In this document: piece after piece, positions 24,806-32,066 of the stretch
Position numbering within the stretch: position 1 is the stretch's first letter
How the letters are laid out: each line of letters begins with the position of its first letter
Notes under the pieces: generated by a model
The model's input: the letters and a program-made list of their open reading frames with translations, nothing else
Told to the model about the DNA's origin: nothing
The model's database searches: none
Translations under genes and position numbers: made by a program
DNA from: Alphaproteobacteria bacterium
GTDB lineage: Bacteria > Pseudomonadota > Alphaproteobacteria > Rhizobiales > Xanthobacteraceae
Assembly (NCBI GenBank): GCA_005884765.1
Contig: VAZV01000137.1
Location: 1 to 53,304, forward strand
DNA length: 53,304 bases
Reading direction: 5' to 3'

Positions 24806-25520
24806 TTCGCAGGAGGTTAGTTCGATGAAAATTCGTTAACTTGATTAGAGGAGATAACTCTCAATCGACGGTTCCAGGTTCGAGCTCCGGTGCACCAACT
24901 ACCGCAAAATCTAGCACTTGCAACTGATCGTTGAAGTGTCATTCCGAAGCGCCTGACACGCGGATGAGCGGCGTCTACGACGAGAGGGCCGCGGTCCCCC
25001 CTCCTCGAGGCACTCGGTATCACTGAATTGACTGTTTGCGAGTGTGCCTCGCTTTGTCGTCCCCTCGAAGCAGAGCGCACCTTTCGTTTTCTCATCTCGC
25101 CTCCGTCGAAGCGGCAAACCCGTCACCCACTCGGGTGACGCGGGAATCGCGGCGTCTCGTTAGATTTTCGCGCGGTCGAGCCGGCGCGGCTGCGCCATGC
25201 TCGAGACGGGCGGCTTGCCGGCACGGCCGAAACGAGGCGTCGGCGCGATTTCGGAGCATCGGCCGCTCAATATCCAGGCATCCTGCCGAATTGCACAACT
25301 TGAGCGCGGGGGCCCGATATGAGAGCGTCATGATGCGCAAGTATTAGGAGAGAGCCCTTCGCGGCCAGCAATACGCGTTTGAATAGCTCAGGTGAACGGA
25401 TGAGCTTGGGTGAGTGTCCAGACCGACTGTGAATGTGATGTACGCGCAACTTGGTGTGGTCTGGCGCGCCGCGGGAAAGCGGCGGCCGGTGTGTAGCGGC
25501 GCGACATAGGCGGTCCATCC
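24806..25520. other. 715-bp gap with palindrome and tRNA-like fragment
   Basis: I see no convincing gene. At 24876-24904 a GGTTCGAGCTCC...GCACCA stretch looks like the T-arm and 3' end of a tRNA, but no 5' half is present upstream. At 25121-25140 lies a perfect palindrome (described separately). The last 200 bases should hold the promoter and leader of the LuxR-type gene at 25521. Confidence 0.5.
25121..25140. promoter_or_regulatory. Palindrome TCACCC-N4-GGGTGA, copy 1
   Basis: CGTCACCC-ACTC-GGGTGACG is a perfect inverted repeat with 8-base arms. It lies 381 bp upstream of the first LuxR-type gene. Three more copies of the same core occur at 26788, 29029 and 29416. It is probably a regulator-binding site; the binding protein is not shown by the sequence. 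Confidence 0.55.
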
Positions 25521-26681
25521 ATGGCACGTCCCAGCTATTCGGATACTGTCATTGCAATTTACCAGGCGGCGATAGGGCCGGACCTCTGGGCCGGAACACT
25601 GGACCTGGTTGCCGACTACCTTGGCGTCGACAGCGGCATGGTGCTGCATCTATCCCCGTCGCAGGGTGGCAACTTCATCGTTCACCGACGCCTGCGCGAG
25701 GACCTGAACCAGCTCTTTCTGCAGCGCTACACCGATAACGCCTATGCGTTCGCGTTCGGGCGCGCGCCGGTCGGCAAGGCACTCGCGACTGAGGCGCTCA
25801 TTGAAAAGAAGGTTCTGCATCGCAGCGCCTTCTATGCCGACATCCTGGCACCGCAAGGAATCGCGGAGATCGTCGCGGTGAGGCACCCAGATCTGTCGCG
25901 AAACGGCGTTGGCGGCATCTTGTTCAATATTTCGAAGCCGCGGGCGGACGATGCCGAGCATGCGGCGACACGTCTCAACCGTCTAGTCTCCCATCTCTTT
26001 CGCGCCATCGATTTCACGCTGCTGACCAGCCGATTGAGTGCCGGCCAGCGCGAGCTCGATCACCTGCTCGCGAGCATGGCGGGCGCCGTCATTCTCTTGG
26101 ACGGCCACGGGGGCATTCTGCAGATGACACCGCCAGCGGAGGCGCTGTTGGGCGAGCGCGACGGACTCCTGATCATCAACGGCAGCCGCCTGACTCTTGG
26201 CGCGCGGACTCGTGACGATTCCTCGCGGCTGACGTCCAGCATCAAGCAGGCGCTTGCAGTGGCGCGCGGCGAACCGCAGTGGCTCGAGGGCACGCTGCAG
26301 ATCAAGCGTCAGTCCGGCCGGCGCGCACTGCTGGTGCAGGTGACGCCGCTGCCGGCGCCGGCCTTCTCGCCCTGGGGTGCGATCGACGGTGGCGCGCGCG
26401 TCATGGTCCAGATCGTCGATCCGCAGGCCTCCATCGACGCGCAGGCCGAACGGCTGCGCCTGCTGGTAGGACTGACCGCCGCCGAGACGCGCGTCGCCGC
26501 GCTTCTGGGCAGCGGCCTTGGTCTCGCCGAAACCTCAAGCGCCCTCGGCGTTTCGTTGAATACCGTGAAAACTCACGCCCGCCAGGTGTTTGCCAAGGCC
26601 GGCGTGCGCTCCTCCGCAGCCCTGACCCGGCTTGTGGCGTCGATTCCGGTCGGGCCGCCACGCCTCGACAAGCGTTCATAG
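25521..26681 (+). CDS. LuxR-type regulator with N-terminal sensory region
   Basis: A 386-residue protein. The C-terminal 60 residues (LTAAETRVAALLGSGLGLAETSSALGVSLNTVKTHARQVFAK) form a LuxR/GerE helix-turn-helix. A PAS-like segment may lie at about 180-300 (MAGAVILLDGHGGILQMTPPAEALL), and the first 170 residues are a helical sensory region of unknown ligand. No response-regulator receiver or known autoinducer domain is visible. ATG 25521 has AGGCGG about ten bases upstream. The protein at 27791-28927 is a clear paralogue with the same domain order (about 380 residues). Both lie among copies of the TCACCC-N4-GGGTGA palindrome, so they are the natural candidates to bind it. Confidence 0.88.
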   Translation: MARPSYSDTVIAIYQAAIGPDLWAGTLDLVADYLGVDSGMVLHLSPSQGGNFIVHRRLREDLNQLFLQRYTDNAYAFAFGRAPVGKALATEALIEKKVLHRSAFYADILAPQGIAEIVAVRHPDLSRNGVGGILFNISKPRADDAEHAATRLNRLVSHLFRAIDFTLLTSRLSAGQRELDHLLASMAGAVILLDGHGGILQMTPPAEALLGERDGLLIINGSRLTLGARTRDDSSRLTSSIKQALAVARGEPQWLEGTLQIKRQSGRRALLVQVTPLPAPAFSPWGAIDGGARVMVQIVDPQASIDAQAERLRLLVGLTAAETRVAALLGSGLGLAETSSALGVSLNTVKTHARQVFAKAGVRSSAALTRLVASIPVGPPRLDKRS

Positions 26682-26787
26682 GCTGTTCGCCGGGCTGCTC
26701 GCTTTTGGGCAAAACGACCGCGACCAAAACGTGGCAGCAGCGCGTGCCACGAAATCTTGCAACAAGCAGCATTCAATTCCCGCGTTT

Positions 26788-26803
26788 CACCCGAAGGGGT
26801 GAC
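26788..26803. promoter_or_regulatory. Palindrome TCACCC-N4-GGGTGA, copy 2
   Basis: TCACCC-GAAG-GGGTGA, perfect 6-base arms. It ends 112 bp before the start of the TSUP-family membrane protein, in the 234-bp gap after the first LuxR-type gene. Confidence 0.6.
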
Positions 26804-26915
26804 GCTGCGAAGAGGCGAATGCTTTAGCGTTCGCGGCTCGGTCCTGCAACGTAGGCTCGCAGGATCGCCGCAACGAGCACCACCTCCATATCACACGCAA
26901 TGATTGAGGTCCGAG

Positions 26916-27758
26916 ATGAGTCCACTCGACCCCACTTCGCAGCCAAATCAGGGCGACACGCAAAAGGCTGCCGTCGCACCGTGGGTCTGCATTTCATTCT
27001 ATATTTTCGCCGTGCTCTGGTTCCACGCCACCTTCACCTCGCAAATTTCACTCGCTGTCGTATTCTTCAGCGCGCTGTTCTCGAGCATTGCAGGATTTGC
27101 CTTCTCGCCGCTGGCCGGCTCCGTACTGTTTCATGTTGAGCCGGATCCAGTCCTCATCGTGAAAATCCTGCTAGTCGCATCGATCGCGCTGCAAATTTAC
27201 TGCACGTGGAGGCTGCGGGGCTCCATCAAGTCGCTTGAACTCGTGCCGTATCTTGTCGGCAGCCTGGCAACATTGCCGCTCGGGCTGCTCCTGCTGTTGC
27301 ACGCACACACAACGATCTATTTGCCGATCCTGGGCGGCCTCTTAATCGCCTATGGCATGCTTGCGATGGTCAAGCCGGTCATTCGTGCCGGCGGCGGCAA
27401 CTCGCTCGTCGGGCGCATTGCAATGGGCGCCCTCGGCGGCCTGACTGGTGGACTGGCGGCGTTTCCCGGAGCCTTCATTGCAATCTGGTGTCAGGCGCAA
27501 GGTTTTAGCAAGGAGCGGCAGCGATCGCTTGTGCAACCCTTCATCCTCATCAACCAGCTCTGTACGTTCGCCGCACTCGCGTTCTTGCGTCCTATCGGCA
27601 CGATCTCCGTGGATCTCTTCCAGTATGCGCCACCGGCAGTCCTCGGAGCATACATGGGATTGCACCTATTTGAGAGGTTGAGCACTGCGGGGTTCAACCG
27701 GATTGTCGGACTCTTTCTGCTACTCTCCGGTGTGGTGATGGCTGCGAAGTCCTTTTAG
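26916..27758 (+). CDS. TSUP/TauE-SafE-like membrane protein
   Basis: A 280-residue polytopic protein with about eight hydrophobic segments in two similar halves, the layout of the TSUP (TauE/SafE) family of sulfur-compound or organic-anion exporters. Examples are ISLAVVFFSALFSSIAGFAFSPLAGSVLF in the first half and GRIAMGALGGLTGGLAAFPGAFIAIWCQAQG in the second. I choose ATG 26916, with GAGG six bases upstream, over the upstream TTG 26904. It lies between the two LuxR-type paralogues and has a TCACCC-N4-GGGTGA palindrome about 115 bp upstream, so it is the most likely structural gene of that circuit. The substrate is unknown; sulfite, sulfonates and other organic anions are family possibilities. 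Confidence 0.85.
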   Translation: MSPLDPTSQPNQGDTQKAAVAPWVCISFYIFAVLWFHATFTSQISLAVVFFSALFSSIAGFAFSPLAGSVLFHVEPDPVLIVKILLVASIALQIYCTWRLRGSIKSLELVPYLVGSLATLPLGLLLLLHAHTTIYLPILGGLLIAYGMLAMVKPVIRAGGGNSLVGRIAMGALGGLTGGLAAFPGAFIAIWCQAQGFSKERQRSLVQPFILINQLCTFAALAFLRPIGTISVDLFQYAPPAVLGAYMGLHLFERLSTAGFNRIVGLFLLLSGVVMAAKSF

Positions 27759-27790
27759 CGCGGTCGATCCGGCACTCAGCGCGCGTCCAA

Positions 27791-28927
27791 TTACTTACCG
27801 TTCGGTTCCATGACGCGCACGGTTCCGACGGCAGCGATCAGGCGCGCCAGCTCGGCCTGGCGACCAGTGGCGGTCTTGGCGAAGACGCGCCGAAGGTGCG
27901 TCTTGATCGTGTTGGGTGAAAGGCCGAGCAGTTGCGCGGTCTCCAAGACCGTGCTGCCCGAAGAGGCCGCGAGTGCCACCCGCGCTTCGGCCTGGGTCAA
28001 GCCGTACGCGTCCATGATCTGCGCAACGGGAATCGAGGTCCTGTTGGCAGGATCGATCACGAACAACATGACTGCGACGTCCTTCAGGCCGGCATCCGAC
28101 AGGCGGCCTAGATCCCTGCTCCGGATCGAGGAGACCAGGATCGTGAGCAGCCGGCCATCCGCAGGCCGCGGCATGCTCATGGTCCCGCCGGGGACACCCA
28201 GCAGTGCCGCGCTGATCAGCTCGGCCAGCCGTTTCGAATGGCTTTGGGAATAGGTCGAGAGCATCTGCCGCAGATTGAGAATGCCGTCCGCCTCGAATTT
28301 GCGGGCGGCCTTGTTGGCAAAGACGGTGCGCGCGCGGCGGTCCAGCACCACCACGCCGTCCGCGAGCCGTTCAAGTACGTCGAATGCTGCATTGCGCATG
28401 GCCAAATAGCCGTCAATCCGAAATCCCAACGCAATCGATCGGCACAGATGCGGCGACAGCCGCTCCAGCAGGCGCTGCTCGCGGCCGTCGAAGGCACCCT
28501 GATGCGCCGTTCGGCAAATATTGAAAGCGGCTCTGAAATCATTTCTCGCGGCAAGCGCCATCATTCCGTTGTGCGAGACGGCCTGAGGTCGCAGCACCTC
28601 GTCGTAGAATGCCGTCGAACGCAGGTCGGAAAGCGGGATAAGCTGATCGGAGAGTACCAGCCGTCCGACCGGCTGGTTCTCCATGCCGACGGACCACGGG
28701 TTGATCATGTGCCGATCCCGATAGGTGCGGTTGCATGCCTCATCCAGGCGACCATTGAAATCGAAATAGATTCGCTGGGCGGTCACTGATTGACCGAAAA
28801 GGATGCCGCCCTGGCTGCCAGTGAGACCCGCAATCGCAGTGAGCGCGTCGCTCCATAGATCATTCTCGGCCGCGGCGTCGTAAATCAGGTCGAGAACACT
28901 TTCGGTTTCTTCGCTCGAGAAGTTCAC
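27791..28927 (-). CDS. LuxR-type regulator, paralogue of the 25521 gene
   Basis: A 378-residue protein with the same plan as the regulator at 25521: an N-terminal helical region (VLDLIYDAAAENDLWSDALTAIAG), a PAS-like middle (RLADGVVVLDRRARTVFANKAARKF) and a C-terminal LuxR helix-turn-helix (LTQAEARVALAASSGSTVLETAQLLGLSPNTIKTHLRRVFAK). It converges on the TSUP gene, with 32 bp between stops. The palindrome copy at 29029-29046 lies 102-119 bp upstream of its start. Autoregulation is plausible but inferred. Confidence 0.88.
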   Translation of the reverse strand: MNFSSEETESVLDLIYDAAAENDLWSDALTAIAGLTGSQGGILFGQSVTAQRIYFDFNGRLDEACNRTYRDRHMINPWSVGMENQPVGRLVLSDQLIPLSDLRSTAFYDEVLRPQAVSHNGMMALAARNDFRAAFNICRTAHQGAFDGREQRLLERLSPHLCRSIALGFRIDGYLAMRNAAFDVLERLADGVVVLDRRARTVFANKAARKFEADGILNLRQMLSTYSQSHSKRLAELISAALLGVPGGTMSMPRPADGRLLTILVSSIRSRDLGRLSDAGLKDVAVMLFVIDPANRTSIPVAQIMDAYGLTQAEARVALAASSGSTVLETAQLLGLSPNTIKTHLRRVFAKTATGRQAELARLIAAVGTVRVMEPNGK

Positions 28928-29028
28928 TGCAATTCCGTGCGGTCACCGTGTTCAAGCGTTTTTGGCGATAACAAGCTTCGCAATCTAAGAACGGCATCAA
29001 GATAGTAATTCCATCCGACTATTGGCGC

Positions 29029-29046
29029 CTCACCCAATTGGGTGAG
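29029..29046. promoter_or_regulatory. Palindrome TCACCC-N4-GGGTGA, copy 3
   Basis: CTCACCC-AATT-GGGTGAG is a perfect 18-bp palindrome, 102 bp upstream of the minus-strand LuxR-type gene. As the spacer is also self-complementary it is the most symmetrical of the four copies. Confidence 0.65.
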
Positions 29047-29211
29047 GGCTCGTCATCTCCTGGCAAATGACAGTGTCGATGCAACACGGTGTCGAAAAGA
29101 TAGCTCCTCACGGACTTGACGCCTTGGCAGCGAGCTGCGGAACAGCATGCTGCGCTGTTACATTTGCCTCGCGCTCCCGATCCTGCCGCACGAAGTCAGC
29201 GGTGAGCAGGA

Positions 29212-29331
29212 TCACGAGAGCAATAAATGGACGACGTACCAGGCGCTCGCCCATCTCCGAAACGTGGCACACTCTTCCTCGGTGAGATCGCGTATCGGTG
29301 AGCGTGCGCCATCGGCGGCAGGCTTGGTCAT
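29212..29331 (-). CDS. Small hypothetical protein, 39 residues
   Basis: A minus-strand open frame beginning MTKPAADGARSPIRDLTEEE and ending in a short hydrophobic stretch (WYVVHLLLS). AAAGG lies seven bases before ATG 29331. The block LTEEECATFRRWA recalls the soluble head of small single-helix membrane proteins I remember from Bradyrhizobium. A second phase (MGERLVRRPFIALVILLTADF) continues with a full hydrophobic helix, so the gene may be a frameshifted copy of such a protein. The palindrome at 29416-29431 lies about 85-100 bp upstream, the same distance as for the other palindrome-linked genes. Confidence 0.35.
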   Translation of the reverse strand: MTKPAADGARSPIRDLTEEECATFRRWASAWYVVHLLLS

Positions 29332-29415
29332 CGCTGAACCTTTTATTTGACCGAGCAGCAAATCAGCATCTTCCACCTCAAGCCTAGCCTTATCGGATGG
29401 CGCGTCGCTTCGTCA

Positions 29416-29431
29416 TCACCCGACCGGGTGA
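29416..29431. promoter_or_regulatory. Palindrome TCACCC-N4-GGGTGA, copy 4
   Basis: TCACCC-GACC-GGGTGA, perfect 6-base arms. It lies in the 372-bp stretch between the small minus-strand gene (29331) and the zinc-finger gene (29704). Otherwise that stretch shows no supported gene. Confidence 0.6.
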
Positions 29432-29703
29432 GGAGGCGAACAAGCAATTTGCAGGTTGAGGTGTGCTCGCAAGAACACAGTCGAGGCGCGAATGTCCGTG
29501 TGTCACCTGGCTGGGCGACGCGCGGTGGGACGTCGTTCGCTACAGGTTAACGACGCAGGACAGCGAAATGCATGCGCGATGGATCGCATGAGGGTGAAAT
29601 GAGGGCGACGATGGGAATCGGGTTGGGGCGGCTGCTGGCGTCGCTCTGGCCGATGGGACCGGGCAGGCAATAGGTGTGAATTTCGATAGGGCGGTCGTTG
29701 GCC

Positions 29704-29886
29704 ATGGCAGACGAAAACGAAATTAAGTGCGACTCATGTAACGGCACCGGCTTTCCTACCGTGATGCAGCCGATCCAACCCGGCAGGAAGATCTATCCCG
29801 CACCTTGCAAGAAGTGTGGCGGCAAGGGGCGAATTAAAGGAAAGCCGCCAAGTAAGGCGGCCGATGGATCGGTCCGCCAAGGGTGA
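29704..29886 (+). CDS. DnaJ-like zinc-finger mini-protein
   Basis: A 60-residue protein containing two CxxCxGxG-type units, CDSCNGTGFP near residue 9 and CKKCGGKGRIKGKPP near residue 37. This is the zinc-binding repeat of DnaJ cysteine-rich domains without any J-domain. The two pairs of Cys should bind one zinc. ATG 29704 is chosen over an upstream TTG. Possible roles are a free-standing zinc-finger chaperone-like or RNA/protein-binding peptide; none is proven. No heat-shock gene is adjacent. Confidence 0.7.
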   Translation: MADENEIKCDSCNGTGFPTVMQPIQPGRKIYPAPCKKCGGKGRIKGKPPSKAADGSVRQG

Positions 29887-30029
29887 CTCGCTCTCAATAG
29901 TTGGATTTTTCGGGTCTAAGACATTGATCTCTGCTGCTCTGATTTTGCTGCAGTTGGGAAAATTCGGTTGAGATATCGAGAAGAGGATAACTCTTCGTCG
30001 AAACGTCATCCCGCTCTATCTTTTTGTTC

Positions 30030-30131
30030 GAGCATGATCTCCGCGCAAACGCGTTCCGCGTTTGTCGCGAGGGAAAACCGGTCCTCACCCATCGGGTCGT
30101 AGCCGAGGGCATGCTTTTCCGGATCATGCTC
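30030..30131. repeat. Palindromic intergenic repeat with GAGCATGATC ends
   Basis: GAGCATGATC (30030-30039) and GATCATGCTC (30122-30131) are perfect 10-bp inverted ends. Inside, CAAACGCG/CGCGTTTG (around 30046-30064) forms a second hairpin. Text of this kind, ending TTTTCCGGATCATGCTC, is a repeat I recall as abundant in Bradyrhizobiaceae. It precedes the DUF2125 gene and makes the reading frame falsely extend upstream to 30024. Confidence 0.7.
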
Positions 30132-30179
30132 CCGCGCGTCCGCTTTATTGACAAAATTGCCCGTCAAAGGGATCGCCGC

Positions 30180-31367
30180 ATGTCCGATATCACGTTCGCG
30201 CCGTCGCGCCGGCGCCCGCTTTGGCGCCTGTTCATCGCACCCGTCCTGCTTCTGATCGCGGCCATCGCGTGGAGCGCGTTCTGGTTCTATGCCGCCTCGC
30301 AAGTCGACGTCCAGGCCGACGCCTGGCGGGAGCGCGAAGCCAAATCCGGCCGGGTCTACGATTGCGCCAGGCGTTCGGTCGCGGGCTACCCGTTTCGTCT
30401 TGAGATCCGATGCGATGACGCCAGCGTGTCGCTGATTTCGCAGACCGCGGGCGCGCAGGCGCCGATCACGGCCAAGCTCGGCGAAATCCTCGTTGTCGCG
30501 CAGGTCTATGATCCAAAACTGGTGATCGCCGAGTTCGCCGCGCCGGCGACGATTTCAGATCGCGGCGGCGGGCCCTTTGTCGTGAACTGGAGCAAGGGCC
30601 GCAGCAGCGTGGTCGGCTTGCCCGGCGTGCCGCAGCGTGCTTCGATCGTGTTCGATGATCCCGCCATCGACCGCGTCAACGGTTCGATGCAAACGCCGCT
30701 TGCGGGCGCCAAGCACGTCGAATTGCACGGCCGTCTCGCCGATGGATCGCCGACGGATCATCCGACAATCGAGACGGTCGCGAAAATCGGGGGCGGCAGC
30801 ATCCAGGGCCTGCATCCGCTGCTTGCCGAGCCGTTCGATGCCGACGCACGGATGATGCTGAGCGGTCTGAAGGATTTCTCGCCAAAACCCTGGCCGGAAC
30901 GGTTTCGCGAAATCCAGGCCGCGGGCGGCCATGTCGAAATCGTGCAGTCGCGGATCCAGCAAGGTGATTTGATCGCGGTCGCGGCCGGCACGCTTGGTCT
31001 CAACGCCCAGGGGCGCATCGACGGCGAATTGCAGATGACGGTTGCCGGCCTCGAGAAAGTGATCCCCGCGCTCGGCATCGAGAAAATGCTGGACGAGGGG
31101 GTGCCGCAGGCGACGCTCGATCGCGTCGCGCCCGGCGTCAAGACACAGGATCTCAACAACCTGTTCGGCGCGCTGGACCGCGCCATTCCCGGTCTTGGCA
31201 AAGTCGTCAAGCAGAACGCCAATGTCGGTGTCGCCGCCGGGATCAACTCGCTCGGCACCGAAGCCGTGCTGGAAGGCAGGAAGGCGCGCGCATTCCCGCT
31301 GCGCTTTGTCGATGGCACGGTGTATCTCGGTCCGCTCAAGGTGGCGCAGGTCCCGCCGCTGTTTTGA
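30180..31367 (+). CDS. DUF2125 membrane-anchored protein
   Basis: A 395-residue protein with one N-terminal membrane anchor (PLWRLFIAPVLLLIAAIAWSAFWFYAA). The large periplasmic part begins DVQADAWREREAKSGRVYDCARRSVAGYPFRLEIRCDD; this Cys/Gly pattern is the DUF2125 hallmark. Many beta strands follow. ATG 30180 gives the proper N-terminus; upstream codons lie in a palindromic repeat and are probably not translated. DUF2125 proteins have no known function; the AsmA-like, beta-rich form suggests an envelope role. A 50-bp A/T-rich spacer and a small exported-protein gene follow on the same strand. Confidence 0.9.
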   Translation: MSDITFAPSRRRPLWRLFIAPVLLLIAAIAWSAFWFYAASQVDVQADAWREREAKSGRVYDCARRSVAGYPFRLEIRCDDASVSLISQTAGAQAPITAKLGEILVVAQVYDPKLVIAEFAAPATISDRGGGPFVVNWSKGRSSVVGLPGVPQRASIVFDDPAIDRVNGSMQTPLAGAKHVELHGRLADGSPTDHPTIETVAKIGGGSIQGLHPLLAEPFDADARMMLSGLKDFSPKPWPERFREIQAAGGHVEIVQSRIQQGDLIAVAAGTLGLNAQGRIDGELQMTVAGLEKVIPALGIEKMLDEGVPQATLDRVAPGVKTQDLNNLFGALDRAIPGLGKVVKQNANVGVAAGINSLGTEAVLEGRKARAFPLRFVDGTVYLGPLKVAQVPPLF

Positions 31368-31501
31368 GAATGCTTAATAACGCGTTGATCGCCGAACCGT
31401 GATCGGCATTATCAGCTGCGCCGGGAATGCGGCGGCCTAAATGTCACTCTTGTCCTCAGAACGGCCTGCAGTTGTGCGGCCGATACGAGGGGAGAAGATT
31501 G

Positions 31502-31762
31502 ATGACGACATTCAAACTGATTAGTGCGGCGTTCATCCTATCCGCGGCGGCGGCAGCGCCGGTCGCTGCGCAGCAAGCAATCCAGGAGCCCGGCGCCTAC
31601 GCCTTCTATCATCCGAACGGTGATCTCGGCCTCGGCTCGACGCGACCCGCGGATGCGATGGCATCGCAGAACTTCCGCGGTGGCGGCGATGTGGCCGCCA
31701 TGCAGATGACGGTCAAGCGGCACAAGACTCTCGCCGTACACACGCCGGCCAAGCGCTACTGA
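31502..31762 (+). CDS. Small exported protein
   Basis: An 86-residue protein with a signal peptide (MTTFKLISAAFILSAAAAAPVAAQ, cleavage probable after about residue 23). The mature part contains PGAYAFYHPNGDLGLGS and ends VHTPAKRY. ATG 31502 is preceded by GGGGAGAAG at a good distance. It is a lineage-specific exported protein as far as I recall; function unknown. A strong intrinsic terminator follows at 31823, so it forms its own transcription unit or ends that of the DUF2125 gene. Confidence 0.75.
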   Translation: MTTFKLISAAFILSAAAAAPVAAQQAIQEPGAYAFYHPNGDLGLGSTRPADAMASQNFRGGGDVAAMQMTVKRHKTLAVHTPAKRY

Positions 31763-31822
31763 GGGCCATTTGGCCCGCCAGCGACAACAACAACAACCCG
31801 TCTCCTGTCATGCCTCCAAACT

Positions 31823-31858
31823 GGGGCTCAGTCGTGCCCGGCTGAGCCCCTCTTTCGT
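31823..31858 (+). terminator. Intrinsic terminator after small exported protein
   Basis: GGGGCTCAG (31823-31831) and CTGAGCCCC (31842-31850) form a perfect 9-bp stem with a 10-base loop, followed by TCTTTCGTT. The rest of the gap up to 32066 is A/T-richer and probably holds the porin promoter. Confidence 0.8.
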
Positions 31859-32066
31859 TCCAAATCATTTTCGCATTTTGCGAAGCGATCAGGATTTGGC
31901 AAAAAAATTCCCGCAAATAATCGCGAGCAAAACGTGAAGAGAAAAGTTTTCACGCGCGCGAATATTGGTGGCCGAACTCAAGTCTCTCGATCGGAGGAAG
32001 CAGGCACACACCTGACCAAGGTGCGATGTGCGAAGGGGATCGCTTTCTCCCGGGCGGGAGGTTCAA

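Noticed and set aside
24817..25126. Minus-strand frames in the 24.8-25.1 kb gap
   Set aside because: Two overlapping frames in different phases, rich in Arg and Ser, without ribosome sites or recognisable motifs.
30024..30179. N-terminal extension of the DUF2125 protein
   Set aside because: The extra codons fall in a palindromic intergenic repeat; the membrane anchor starts properly from ATG 30180.
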